From Marthasterias glacialis (lineage: Eukaryota > Echinodermata > Asteroidea > Forcipulatida > Asteriidae): a stretch of 64,000 bases of DNA. The position numbers and the translations under genes are program-made. A model generated the notes under the pieces. It ran no database searches, was not told the DNA's origin, and saw nothing but the letters and a program-made list of their open reading frames with translations. The stretch is from the NCBI GenBank assembly GCA_911728455.2, contig OU452228.1:22477950-22541949 (forward strand). Reading direction: 5' to 3'. Positions 21,801 to 33,711 of the stretch are shown here, in pieces; positions within the stretch are counted from its first letter, which is position 1; every line of letters starts with the position of its first letter.

Positions 21801-23265
21801 GGATGTGGTCACAAAGCAAACCAAATGTACACAGAGGCTGCAGACGAGTGTAAAATGTACACTTAAATGTACACTTGTATGCATGCGTGTAGTTTGTATG
21901 TAGTTCTCTTTACATTTACAACGGGTTCTGTAACATCCTGGTTAAAAGCAGAATTTGTTTAAAAAACTAAAAACCAGCAAGTATAAAATGGCAATAAAAA
22001 CAAGCAAACAAACAGATTTGAAACAGATTTTATTGGTTTTCTGTGTATAAGTGGCAGGGCTTGAATTTAGAGTAAAATTCCACAAGACCACGGGGCTTGT
22101 AGCTCCAAATTTTTACTGGACCAGAATTTATTTTACAAGACCAGAATCTGAATGAGAAAGAACATTCTGCAAAGTTTCAGATTGAAACTGTTTATATATG
22201 AACGAACACTAAGAGAAGATTTGTCTCATTTGTCTTGTGGGTAAGTATATTTTGATACTCATCAGAATTGAAAAATATTGATCAGATTCAAAGTCAACAT
22301 TTTGAACATCGTTTCTTTTTGTTTAATATATTACACAGTGAGGTATTACTATTCAATTGAAAAACACAAGACCGCTGGACTTGTCTGGTCATGAGTTTAC
22401 TGGCCCAGGGCTAAAATCACTGGCCTCGGGCCTGTGGTCTAGTGTAAAATTTGAGCCCTGAGTGGTGGTGCATGCACTGAGCCCCGCCTGGTCCTACTCT
22501 TCACAAATTGGTAATAGTTTCCTATTTTGTGTTCCTCATAAATTAAGCCAAAACCAGGCACTTCTAACTTGCCCCTAACCCAAACTGGTTTAATTTGCTC
22601 ATCAAACAGATGAGATTATAGACCTTTCAAAAACACCTAATTAGGGCCTATATATCTTTCAACACACAAAAAGCATATCACATCACAGTGATACCATGGA
22701 TGACTGATTCTGTTTGGATATCATTTCAGGAACTTAAAAGTGCATGATTTTGGCTAGAGGGTCACATTTTATTGTTGTTCATTTACACGAGATGCAAGAA
22801 AGATTTGGAAAGGTGAATGATTTTATGACGGAAAGTTGGAGGAAGAAAATAATTTACATGGGGAAAAATGGGACAAAGAAAGTAAATGCGCAACACGTAT
22901 TACTGTTCCTTGGTAACGTTTGAAGCTTTGCAAGGTGTGAAGGATAATAGGAAACTATAACTAGCAAACTTGTAAACTTGTGGGTACAACCATGTATAAA
23001 TCTTTTTCGGGAGGAGTGGTGGCTCTGACAAGAGCCGGCGTGGTTTCGACATTTCAAACAGTAAGCTCGTCTTCAGGGGCTGCTGAGACCACACCGGCTC
23101 TTTTCAGAGACACCACTCCTCCCAAAAGAGATTTATAAATGGTTGTACCATCAAGTCCAAGTTTACTAGTTTACTAGTTATAGTTCCTTGCACACAGTAC
23201 CGGATGAACTCCAAAAACACTTCCTTTCACCATTCAATTTAAACATGAAAGTGAAAGTGACTTAC
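18852..23265. other. No gene seen; scattered repeat pieces
   Basis: Upstream of the EGF receptor's first identified exon. It should contain or precede the missing signal-peptide exon, but no convincing one was found. At 20150-20335 there is a degraded relative of the 25230-25415 MITE, and at 22985-23150 a palindrome. At 21400-21560 the text GACCAGTGAAAA repeats a few times. Confidence 0.45.
22985..23150. repeat. Palindromic element around GGAGGAGTGGTG
   Basis: Left arm TACAACCATGTATAAATC and GGGAGGAGTGGTGGCTCT, right arm the inverse (CACCACTCCTCCC and TTTATAAATGGTTGTA). About 166 bases; hairpin-forming. Confidence 0.75.
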
Positions 23266-23366
23266 CACCCAGGCAGTGTGGAAATAGTTCATTTTGTTGG
23301 AGGAGACAATCACAACCAAAGCACCAAGAGTTGAAGATCTGTGGGTGAATACATTCAGGAAACTGT
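23266..23366 (-). CDS. Candidate cysteine-rich exon (unplaced)
   Basis: A 101 nt open segment with a good acceptor (TATAATCCTAG) and donor (GTG/GTAAGT). One frame reads QFPECIHPQIFNSWCFGCDC, followed by LLQQNELFPHCLG: six cysteines in about 33 residues. It lies upstream of the EGF-receptor exons on the same strand. Its exit phase (1) does not fit the next known exon (2), so a missing exon must intervene, or it is not part of this gene. Confidence 0.35.
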
Positions 23367-23929
23367 CTAGGATTATAAAAGAGACACATATGATTTATGA
23401 AGTTTCATAGCGCCAAAACTGGATAGAACAATGATTTTACTGTGAATTACATGTGTACGTTTTTTATATGCTGTTGTTGTGTGCTGTTGCTTGAAGTTCA
23501 CTAAATGCACTTAAACCCAAACCATAGAACAAGGTGTCGATGTCCAAACCAACTCCAACACATCATAATCAAAAACTGCACGTTCTGTTTTGACTCTGTT
23601 GGACTGAGGACTGCGCCTGTAAACTTAATGCTCCACATGGCATACAACTATAATCAGAGTCACACAGTTTGGATGTTGAGTTACCAAAACCATTTTTTAT
23701 TTATTTACTTTTTTTAATGCAGTTCACTCATCACAAGGCCCATAGGCCACTCGCAGTGTGGCTACTTTTTGAAGGGACAGAAACCTGCCCAAATGCAGAA
23801 ACAAGACATGGCAAGATATAACAAACGATACAAGTCTCTTCACAGCACAGCTAAGAACAGGGAGGGGTAAATGAATCCGTTGTGAGACAAACTTAATGGC
23901 CTCTTCCCCTATTTGAAGCAATTATAGTT

Positions 23930-23990
23930 AAGTGTCTTGCTCAAGGACACAAGTGTCATGACTGGGATTCGAACCCACATGTCATTCAAG
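23930..23990 (-). mobile_element. SINE fragment
   Basis: CTTGCTCAAGGACACAAGTG and GGGATTCGAACCCACATG: the tRNA-like B-box end of the SINE family, on the minus strand, short. Confidence 0.7.
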
Positions 23991-24954
23991 AGAGAAAGGA
24001 TCTTAGTAGTATGTAAATCACTCAAGGGAGTTGAGGTTGAGTACATATTTGTATTCAAATTGAGCCTCTTTCACATTCACATTTTTCCTGAAAAATTCCC
24101 AGTATACTCAGTATTGAGTTTCCGATATATCGATACAAAATAAAATCAATCTGACATTGACGAACGTTAAGTACTGTCACTATTAATCAATAAAGAAAAA
24201 CAACCACATCAGCTGATCAGCTGAAAAGTTGCATGCCTAATAATAGCATTCCTTATCAATCTGAGTAAATTTGTTAAAAATCTGGGGACAAAACGAAAAA
24301 CTCTTCACAGGACAGCGTGTGTTCGTTTTGATGTGATAACAAAAATAACAAACCGACAACAGACCGATTGCGCGACCAATGTTTACATGTCATCACGTGA
24401 CCTGTAGTGGGTACTACCTCATCTGAGTGGATGCCAAACTACATGCAAATACATGCTGTGACCAAAAGAGACATACCAACAGTCGGCTTTTGGTAATAAT
24501 ACATGTAATACAGACTTTGCTAAGCCCTTTTATTAAAGGACAATTTCAGGCCCGCCAAATTTTATTTAGTCTGAAAGAACATATTGTAAAGAACATAATC
24601 CACAGAGCAATGATCGATTTTCATTATCGAGAACAAAATGCTGACTCCATTGTATTCTTAAATTCTTGTTCATAGAGTGCGTCCATGTTGTTTAAAAATC
24701 CCGCCACATCCGGGACAATATGACGTACTGACTGCACCTTATAATGAAAAAGCGCATATGTACAGCAGTGAAACATGTGGCCATAGTATTGTGCCTAGAC
24801 GCACCTATCAGCATACATAGTGCTCACAGTAGAAAGGTGCCCGGAGATTGTGCTCGATCATATCTCACAGTCAAAACACAAGCTCCCGTGTTTACTCTCA
24901 GTCTCACCTTCAACGTATTTTTCTCGGTTTTTACAAAAGCTGGTTATCAAAATT

Positions 24955-25233
24955 ATGGAATCAGGGCCATCTCCGTACGATTTTGAACCAAGTTTTTACG
25001 GACGAAGAGCTACAAAACAGAAATAACGAAATCACAATGGACGTGGAAAACATCGAGGACGTTCAGCTAGCTGCCTGGGTGGAGTGGGCGATCGACCGAC
25101 CGCACGCAGGCAAAATACGGAGTGGTGCAGTTGTGGGTCATGTGCGGTAATGCCACAAGAAAAGGAGTGCCTCTGTTTCAGGGATCTGGTATCTGAAAGA
25201 AGCTCAGGCGTTTCTGTGAATTTGGTTTATTGA
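24955..25233 (+). pseudogene. P2X7 C-terminal-like domain ORF, interrupted by a stop
   Basis: From ATG at 24955 one frame reads MESGPSPYDFEPSFYGRRAT, hits TAA at 25024-25026, then continues in the same frame to NTEWCSCGSCAVMPQEKECL and CFRDL. The PY-x-FEP start and the x-TEWC-x-CG-x-C-x2-MP pattern are typical of invertebrate proteins related to the P2X7 intracellular C-terminal (zinc-binding) domain. The stop, low conservation between the two parts and the MITE at its end mean it is probably dead or a fragment. Its location in a TIR element is notable. Confidence 0.6.
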
Positions 25234-25415
25234 CCCCTTGCACGCACGTCACACGCACCGACTGTGCCACGCTCACCATTTTGGTGGTCAATAGGTTTAC
25301 GTGTAAATGCTGCATCTCCTAAAATGCGCACTTCACTGAATAACTCAGTGACATTGACCACCAAAATGGCGTAACCAAGATTATTGTGATGATGACGTCA
25401 GGTGAATTGGGTCAA
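25230..25415. mobile_element. Harbinger-type MITE with TTA target duplication
   Basis: 186 bases with ends TTGACCC and GGGTCAA, flanked on both sides by TTA (25227-25229 and 25416-25418). A 3-bp TWA duplication is typical of PIF/Harbinger elements. A degraded relative lies at about 20150-20335 (shared AACCAAGATTATTGTGATGA). Confidence 0.75.
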
Positions 25416-25943
25416 TTACAGCAGCCAAAAGCTTGACAAATCGTCATGATTTCGAGACGTACCAAGCACGGTCGGTGGATGAACGAGTGAGCGGGGAAGT
25501 GGCATGCACGCAGTCAGGTAACACCATTTACCAATGGTAAGCACAGCCTGTGTGTACGTCAGGGCACAATACCCCATATTGTGTTTATCGCTATGGGTTA
25601 CGTGTACAATGCGGGCTCCCTGTGCTAGCATACACATACAGCTAAAAAGCACGCTCGGGTTGTTCACTGTTGTTTGGGCAGTCATTACTGTACGTCACAA
25701 TGTCCCGGATGAATAGTCATCGTGCAACAAAATGGCCTCGCGCGTGACGGCAAGCCATTTTTCATAAAATCATCATTTTCTGCAATTGCAACAACCAATC
25801 ATAAATAAAAAGACAGTCTCCATGAAACATCACACCCTTCACATAATTTTATTACAAAACTGGGGTAATGTTTCCCTTTAAAGTTGTATACTGGGGTGAA
25901 GTTGTATATTGTGACATTGATTCTGACATTGACTACTTCGTAG

Positions 25944-26078
25944 CCTGTCGTAGCCGAGCGGTCTAGCGTACTGAATTCAAGTTCTCGTGGCTGAGTCATC
26001 ACAATGTGGGTTCGAGTCTTGGTCCTGGCACTTGTGACCCTTGAGCAAGACACTTAACAGTGATTGCTCCTTGGTGTT
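25944..26078 (+). mobile_element. tRNA-derived SINE, 5' part
   Basis: CCTGTCGTAGCCGAGCGGTC, GTGGGTTCGAGTCTTGGTCC and CTTGAGCAAGACACTTAAC; the body after the tRNA-like head is missing or diverged. Confidence 0.8.
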
Positions 26079-26721
26079 TATGTCCTAACTTGAGGATCCT
26101 GCTGAGTAACGAAGTAGAAGTTTTTCAATCATATTACTGTTTCATAAACTACCAGTATTCTATGACAAAAGAGGTTTATTTTGAGTTGTGTACTACCGCC
26201 GCCGAACGACGATGTAGCAATCCGCGTGTTAATTTGTTTGTAATGTAAATCACTGTAAAAAAAGGTGGGGGAGTAAAGAACGTTGGAAAAGTGAGCATTT
26301 ATACCTAGCCTTGCGGAATTTCTAATAGACAAAGGAACCACACAGTTTTGGAAAGCCAAGTTTCTTTGGATGATTTCAGCATCAAAACTGTGAAATTCTT
26401 GTGTGGAAAAGTGTGTGATCGCGGTCGTCTGGCCCAAACGTCCCATCGTGCATGCAACTGGTACCACTTTGCGAACTTAAACGTTCCTTGTAGAATTTCC
26501 AAGACTTCTGGAACTGTCCTTACTGGCTTTATTCAGCCACTCGAAGTCTCTGGTACAAACTCTGGAATATTTTCACAGATTTCGAGAAAGAAAAGCCTTG
26601 ATCGAATAAACAAATGCAACAATCATCATATACGGTGCTGCACTTTCCCATGGAGGACGTCGTGTTTGTTTACATTTAATACCCACTACAGGTCACGTGA
26701 CATGGGTCGCGCAATCGGTCT

Positions 26722-29331
26722 ATTCAATCCTGCAATCCGGTATGCAACATTATGAATTGTCAGAGGTACACGTATAGTGTGCTTAGATTTAACATCATGA
26801 ACGGTCAGATTTCATGAAATCATGTTTTCTTAGACTAATTTGTGAACTCAATGTTGAATTTCTGCAGAGTGCATAGAGCCCTCCTCAATAATTTAAGGAG
26901 AGCAGTGAGGAGAGCCGTTTAACCCCTCCTCGTATTTCTTAAAATAAAGGACTAAAATTATTCTGTCAATAGACTGATGTATTGTAACCATACAAATCCA
27001 TAATTTTAGAGTCCCAGCTACATACTGTAAAAATAATGACTTTTAATTACACTGATCATACAATGACATAGTGACCTTCTGTATCTTTACTTTCAGTTTG
27101 TTTATCAACAATGACAACCTTTTTCTTTGAGCAATCCATGTTTTGACTATAGGCCCCAAAAAATGTTCTGTTTCCGATTACATGCCATTTCAAAATAGGG
27201 TCGGTAGGTCGGGAATTTTTTTTTTTTACAGTTGTTTTTTTATTTCAGGCCGCCGCTAAGTAAAAGAGTAAGTTTGGGGGAAAAACGCAAGGCAGATTAT
27301 TCCATTTTAGCATGAGGTGAAACGATACAAGCCGAGTAAAATGGAACAGACAGATTTCTTTGAGTGATATTCAGCGACAATGCCCGAACGAAATGCATTC
27401 CATATTGTTTATATAACTCACAAATTGATCCTTGTCTTTTGAGTTTTGTTCACAATAAACACAAAATAGACACGGAAAATCGTTCGACCACGCTCTAAAA
27501 ATTCTTTAAAAACCTTCTGCAGAACGTGGACGATTCCACATAGACAGCAGCCTTGTCTGCCGTTACACGAACTTGCCTCGTTTGAACAACAAGCGGGGAC
27601 CGATTATTTTGAAAACCATGCTGCGAAGATAACACGTGACGCATGCTCCACACACGAAGCACGTGCAACAACAGTGCGGGCTGGATTTGTTATACCTCTG
27701 AGTTTGGATGTGCAGTTCGTTTACGCAGTGAGCAATGATCATCAACTGCACGTCCAAATCTTTCAGGCGTTCACGTCATTGTAAAACTGAAAGACCTGAA
27801 GCAAGTAACCCCCTGCGCCGGTGTGCTTTTAAATTTATTTTTCTTTTCTGATGGCTATTTTTAATAATAAAAATCATTGCAATGTTTCAGGTATGTTGTC
27901 TGTCCTTTATTTGTTCATGTTGTTGCTTGATGATGTCATAGAATTCAGTATAGGGTCCAAAAAAGTTTGAGTGTGATTGTAATCAATGTTATTTGGCAAA
28001 GAAAAATTTGCCACACGCAGAGTGAATGAGAGTGACTCATCTAGAGTGTCACTGTCGGTCGCAGCATGCACAGTACAAACTAACGCTACGCACAGGGAGC
28101 TAGATTCGTTTATACAGCTTGGGTTGATGTTTTACCGACCACGGTGTCGACGCACGAACTACGACCACTTTATTTCCATGTTCATTTCATAGTGACGAAG
28201 TCGATCTCCATTTTATGTATTTATTTGTTTTGTTTGTTTTTGTTTTTTTATTTTAATTAATTTATCATAATAAGCCGCCGAAAAAGGAAAAAGTCAAATA
28301 AAAAGTTTAGGGTCGCGCCAGAAGATTGCATGTAGGGTCGGTCGGGTAACCGGAAACAGACAAATTTAGGGGGAGGGGGGAAACCATACAATTACTTATT
28401 TTGGTGGAATTTTATGACAAATCTCAGAGTCAGAGCGATGATAAAGGAATCCTGATTTGATATAAAAAAAATTAAAGATATTCGGATTCATGATGGTTGC
28501 TCCACAAAGGAGTACAGCGCCCCATGGTTACTGGGTGGGTGTCTAGACTCTAGGCCCTAGGTCTAACACTAAAACTAAACAGTTAACACACTTGGAGGAA
28601 GGAATGGTCTAGTTAACAATGAATATAATATTAATACATGAATATAAATAAATAACAATTCTGAGCTGAAGTGAAAGAAATTTATGTAAAGTTACTTACA
28701 TTTTTTGCAGTCACTGCCGCTTCAATGCAGACTGACAGTAGGCCTATGTGTGCGTGCTTAAAACGCTGTATAATATTAACTCAGTCCATCCAATGGAAGA
28801 ATGACACAAAACAAAAAGCCTAAGCCCTAATCAATCCATATTGTGATGTGATCAACCCTCAACCTTCATCAAAGACCCTGCCAGGCAGTGCGTACGCGGC
28901 GGCTGCATGGATGTATAGTCAGCGCTCTTGGGCGTATACCATACAAAAACAAGTTGCTTGGGTTCCAGACTGTATAGCTGTGTTCCAGACTGTATAGCGC
29001 CCTCCCTGTTAATTTTTGACAGACTTGAAACTAACTGAGCCAGCAGCAACAATTATTAAAAGTACTACTTGTGGGGTCATTTTCCGATCCCGAGCTGGCT
29101 CTATTCTCCATAACACTCATTGGATTTCTTCGAAGCTGTTCAGCCCCGTATCTTACTTAATCAGATCTAATAGGTCATGGCTAGTGGTCCCCTTCCTTCG
29201 TTTCCACAGAGTGGTGTCCAAAAAAGTAGAGTGGTATCTAGAAAAGCAAGGAGTGGTAGATCCCCGTATAAGTCTTCATTGGAGACAAGGGGTTGACATC
29301 TACAGCAACAATATTATTTAGAGTAGCCTTG
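26722..29331. other. Intergenic, no gene seen
   Basis: Apart from the TIR element at 27157-28380 nothing is recognised. Small open frames show no family motifs. At 28965-29000 GTTCCAGACTGTATAGC occurs twice in tandem. Confidence 0.4.
27157..28380. mobile_element. Probable TIR element, about 1.2 kb
   Basis: Left end contains CTGTTTCCGATTACATG and AGGGTCGGTAGGTCGGG, right end contains AGGGTCGGTCGGGTAACC and GGAAACAGACAAA; these face each other as imperfect inverted repeats about 60 bases long. The interior has no recognised coding region. Confidence 0.55.
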
Positions 29332-30250
29332 TATGGCGTGTTAAACGTTGCAATATTCGATAATGTACACGTGTGTGCGATGTTTTTCATTATATGCGAC
29401 GATTGTCATACATGTGCGATATTCGTCATATGTATGCAATGTTGAAAATATATATGCAATAATCTGTTATGTTTATACAATAATCTTCAGTATATATGCG
29501 ATCATTTGTAATATATATGTGATACTTTGTAATATTTATTTGATAATTTTCGATATATATATTTCATAATTTTTTTATATGCGATAATTTTAAATATATT
29601 TATGCGATAATTTTCAATATATATGCGACAGTTTTCAATACAAATAGTTTACATGCGCGATGTTTTGTGATAAGCAATTATTTTCGTACGGATGCAATCT
29701 TCAATTGTGTGCGATGTTACACCAATTTATATATTCGATGTTCGTGATATGTGTGCGATAATGGAATTGTGGGATATAGTATGGCTTCCTGTCCCCCGAT
29801 ACCCGTATTCGTCATGCTTTAGACCGTGCAAGACTACTATGAAAGGTATAGTATGGTTCACTGGGATTGGCGTACGGGTTTGTCTTGCGTGCGGTCAGGG
29901 AACGAGACTTGTATGAGTGGAAAATATTAGACTGGTTCCCGGTCCCGACATCGTTTTCGTTCTGACTGAATAGGGACCGATAGTGGGTAATGAAAATTAG
30001 CATATACCTGGCAAATTTCTGCCAGGTACATGCTAATTAGAATGAGCATATTATGTCTACGTAATCCCAAATGCAATGCAGCCTTACACAAAACTTGATA
30101 GACACAGAATCTCCATCGTGCATACCATGGAGGTAGAACTTACGCTAACGGTTAAGATGTTCTTCTAAAGTTAGCTTGCATTTTGATGTTGAAGGTTAAT
30201 TGGTTCACTATGTCTGGGTGAAGGGTTACGATGCACACGTGTGCTAGTGT
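29332..30250 (+). repeat. Foldback left arm
   Basis: Begins TATGGCGTGTTAAACGTTGC. Degenerate TATGCGATAATTTT-type subrepeats to about 29660, then unique sequence with a local hairpin CCTGGCAAATTTCTGCCAGG near 30007. Ends at GTGTGCTAGTGT. Confidence 0.9.
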
Positions 30251-30329
30251 AAGGCTAGATTCTTAATGGTCAACAGATGGCTCACATAAACATAACCTTC
30301 AAGAGGCTCACCCCATTTCGCAGTAAACA

Positions 30330-30800
30330 CTACCACACACATTCCTAGGCTATGAGCCCAAGGCCCCAAGGTCCTTATTTCCAAGTGACCACTCTCCCTG
30401 ACCACTACTCGTCATCTTAGCCTTGTTCACAGAAATTATGTCATTGTAATTAGAAATTATGTCACTAGACTTATGTTATTTCTGTATGACATTATGTCCA
30501 AAGTTAGAAATCCCCAAACCTAGAAAACTATATAAACCCTTTTCCCTTTCATTTTAAGTAGAGTATACGAAGATTTGAGTGTTCGTCTTCGTCGGGATTT
30601 GCTTCCCCAAACCTACGAGCTAGGTCCTGCCATTGAGCAACTCCTCCATGGTCTATCACAAGTTATAGTTTGAAGTCAATAAACTACTTTTGACCCTATC
30701 AACTTGTGTCAGTGTAATTGTTATCGTCTATACTGTCCAGCTATTAACTCGAAAGTTCACTACCGCTCGCCCCTCTCTGATTGCGTAGGTTAAGACAACA
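30330..30800 (+). mobile_element. LTR-like sequence in the foldback loop
   Basis: A promoter-like CTATATAAACCC at about 30527 is followed about 150 bases later by GTCAATAAACTA, which would be a polyadenylation signal, and pyrimidine-rich CGCTCGCCCCTCTCTG near the end. This order resembles a solo LTR. Exact ends and target duplication were not determined. No retroviral or retrotransposon coding sequence is present. Confidence 0.4.
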
Positions 30801-30903
30801 ACATCATTAATACAGAGACACACAATATATGTGTAATTTTATGTGTTACACTAGTTTTTGCCTATGACGTTGGCTACACTCGTGACGTGTGCATGTTCTC
30901 ATG

Positions 30904-31846
30904 ACACTAGCACACATGTGCATCGTAACCCTTCACCCGGACACAGTGAACCAACCTTCAACATCAAAATGCAAGCTAACTTTAGAAGAACATCTTAACC
31001 GTCAAAATTAAATTCAAGCTACATTTAGAAGAACACGCGTAAGTTCTACCTACATGGTCTGCACGATGGAGATTCTGTGTCCATCAAGTTTTGTGTAAGG
31101 CTGCATTGCATTATGGGATTACGTAGACATAATATGCTCATTCTAATTAGCAAATACCTGGCAGAAATTTGCCAGGCATATGCTAATTTTCATTACCCGC
31201 TATCAGTCCCTATTCAGTCAGAACGAAAACGATGTCGGGACCGGGAACCAGTCTAATATTTTCCACTATACAAGTCTCGTTCCCTGACCGCACGCAAGAC
31301 AAACCCGTACGCCAATCCCAGTGAACCTTACTATACCATTCATAGTAGTCTGGCACGGTCTAAAGCATGACGAATACGGGTATCGGGGGACAGGAAGCCA
31401 TACTATATCCCACAATTCCATTATCGCACACATATCACGAACATCGAATATATAAATTGGTGTGACATCGCACACAATTGAAGATTGCATCCGTACGAAA
31501 ATAATTGCTTATCACAAAACATCGTGCATGTAAACTATTTGTATTGAAAACTGTCGCATATTGAAAATTATCGCATAAATATATTTAAAATTATCGCATA
31601 TAAAAAAATTATGAAATATATATATCAAAAATTATCAAATAAATATTACAAAGTATCACATATATATTACAAATGATCGCATATATACTGAAGATTATTG
31701 TATAAACATAACAGATTATTGCATATATATTTTCAAAATTGCATACATATGACGAATATCGCACATGTATGACAATCGTCGCATATAATGAAAAACATCG
31801 CACACACGTGTACATTATCGAATATTGCAACGTTTAACACGCCATA
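30904..31846 (-). repeat. Foldback right arm
   Basis: Inverse of the left arm, slightly longer because of small indels (for example an extra stretch near 30990-31040). Starts ACACTAGCACACATGTG and ends GCAACGTTTAACACGCCATA. Confidence 0.9.
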
Positions 31847-31949
31847 GCCTTGAGGAGTATTGTAAAACAGAAGCCAGTATTGCAGTTACAGCCTCCGTAG
31901 AGCAGTAGGGCTAAAATGCCGCCTATCCGGCTGACTTTTTCTCCCTTAA

Positions 31950-32340
31950 TTTAGGTCAAATTATGTACTTACCTGTCCATGAGAAAGGTTGATAGAATGT
32001 ATACAGAGAGGAACAGGCACTTTGAACGGTAAAAATCATGAAAAATAAGCCATTTCCACGTCTTCGTTGGGCTTGACAACGCTACTCGCTAAACGCCATT
32101 TTAATTCCTTTGGGCATGAAAGCGCGAAAGTGCCGGCCGCGCCGATGAAATGTCTGCTTGATATTATATATTTTTTTTATAAGGTCAATAATTAGCATAT
32201 TTGCTTATTATTCCCCGAGAGGAATATGCAAAAAGGGAGATAAAGCCCAACATCCATTAAAAAAATCTGAAAAATCCCTTGGAAAGTGGCAGTCGGATAT
32301 GGAAACTTTTGAAGGTTTTATTTTCAAACCTCTCAGCTCA
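31950..32340 (+). repeat. Dispersed repeat, copy 1 (partner at 46545-46885)
   Basis: Shares TTTAGGTCAAATTAT, CTTACCTGTCCA, GTATACAGAGAGGAA, CTTGACAACGCTACTC and GGCAGTCGGATATGGAAACT in the same order with 46545-46885. Non-coding. Confidence 0.85.
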
Positions 32341-33711
32341 TCATCCTCTTTCACTTTCAAACTTTCTTCATTCTATCCAGGCCAGTCCATTACCCTTTTT
32401 GAGGTATAATACTATAGGAGTGCACTGCACTGTTCGGTTTGGGTGTATACAGACAAATTAATACCCAATTGAAAATAGTGCCCTCCTAATGTGTCTACCA
32501 TGCCTCAAAATGCCTATGCCCGGCCATTTCTCACAAAATCTCTGTGCTTTTTGAGTGACTACCGCGTTATTTGAAGTGGATTACTCGTTTCGAACTTTTT
32601 CCCCATTATGTGAAAAAGCAGACTAAAACAGGTTGAACATAAACTGTTCGTTTCAGGTCTCAACAAGATCGACATCCCCGCAATTAAACAGAAAGACCAG
32701 GGCTGTTAAAATAAATACAACCGAAATTTGTAGTAGCAAGTTTGAAAGCCTTTACATTTTTTTATTTCTAGATTTGTCATGATTTGTATTGAACAAAATA
32801 CGGGTCTTCGTTACAGACTTTCCCGTGAAATTGCAAGCTCTTCAAAAGAGTCTCTCAACTTCACTAATAACAAGCAATGTCCTCAAAAAAGATAACCGTT
32901 CAATTTTATTTTAGCAATCCACTCGATCACTATTGAAATTCGCAGCAGCTTTTTGCAGCGTGTCATTCAAAGTATAGACCATGTTACCTGTGACATCACA
33001 TGTTTACAAAAGAGCCACAGAACCTGGACTTCCTGCAGGCAGGATTTGTACACGGCTCAATGGGAAAATACTTTAAATCTTTCATTTTATGGAGATTGCA
33101 CTGTCCGATTGTCATCAACTTTGGATATGAAGGAAAGGGGCACATCTCACAACTAGTTCAGCTCTCATTTTAATAGCCATTGAATTTATGTGGAAATTAT
33201 GATACAAAATGTAACATTTCTCATATGTCCCATGCAGTATCTTGCCTGCCAGTAATTGCCCTGGAATGTACAAGGTCACTCTTTTGTAAACAAGGGTCAC
33301 ATGGTCTATTATAATTAGGCATAAGTATGTTTGTGGGAATAGTGCAGCTAAAAATTTACGCATTGTTGATCTACAGGCCTAATTAGCGTGCCCACTCTTT
33401 TAGATTTTAAAGGTATTTCAGGTTCACTTATTGTACCAGAAACACTTTCATGGTGTTCTTCGACAACATTGATGTTAGTACACAGACTGAAGTGAAGAAG
33501 AAACGGCTACAAGAAGACACACGAATGAAGAATAAAAACACCAGTACAAAAAAAACAATGACACATAAATTTTAGATTTTGTCCAATGAATCTGTCCTTT
33601 GTTTTTCCAATTTTTAGCCAGTTAAGAAAGCAACAAAGAAAAAACAAAGAAAGACATCTATGGTTTGAACTAGTTTAGGCCTATTATAGTGTTTTCTGAA
33701 GGAATTGCTGA

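Larger units (their letters stand above)
24361..26721. mobile_element. TIR DNA element (AGACCGATTGCGCGACC ends), long copy
   Basis: The left end AGACCGATTGCGCGACC and right end GGTCGCGCAATCGGTCT are perfect inverted repeats, with similarity continuing (CACGTGACCTGTAGTGGGTA both sides). It spans 2361 bases and contains the P2X7-C-like reading frame at 24955-25233, a nested MITE (25230-25415) and a SINE piece (25944-26078). The right portion is shared with the shorter copy at 62986-63735. No transposase recognised, and no clear target duplication. Confidence 0.7.
29332..31846. mobile_element. Foldback transposon-like element with ~0.9 kb inverted arms
   Basis: The left arm (29332-30250) and right arm (30904-31846) are inverted copies with few differences. 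Both ends read TATGGCGTGTTAAACGTTGC inward. GCCTTG lies directly outside both ends (29326-29331 and 31847-31852), consistent with a 6-bp target duplication. The outer 300 bases of each arm consist of degenerate units built on ATATATGCGATAATTTTCA. The loop (30251-30903) holds an LTR-like sequence. Matching short reading frames on both strands are arm artefacts. No transposase was recognised. Confidence 0.92.

Noticed and set aside
24955..25233. A functional P2X7-type gene
   Set aside because: An in-frame stop after 23 codons, no channel domain and a MITE at the 3' end argue for a pseudogene or fragment.
26348..26755. 135-codon plus-strand frame, similar to one at 63426-63869
   Set aside because: Similarity between the two is DNA-level: both are parts of the same TIR element. 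Stops and indels differ and no protein motif is present.
29692..31490. Two 74-codon frames of nearly the same peptide on opposite strands
   Set aside because: They are mirror copies in the foldback arms, with no conserved domain.
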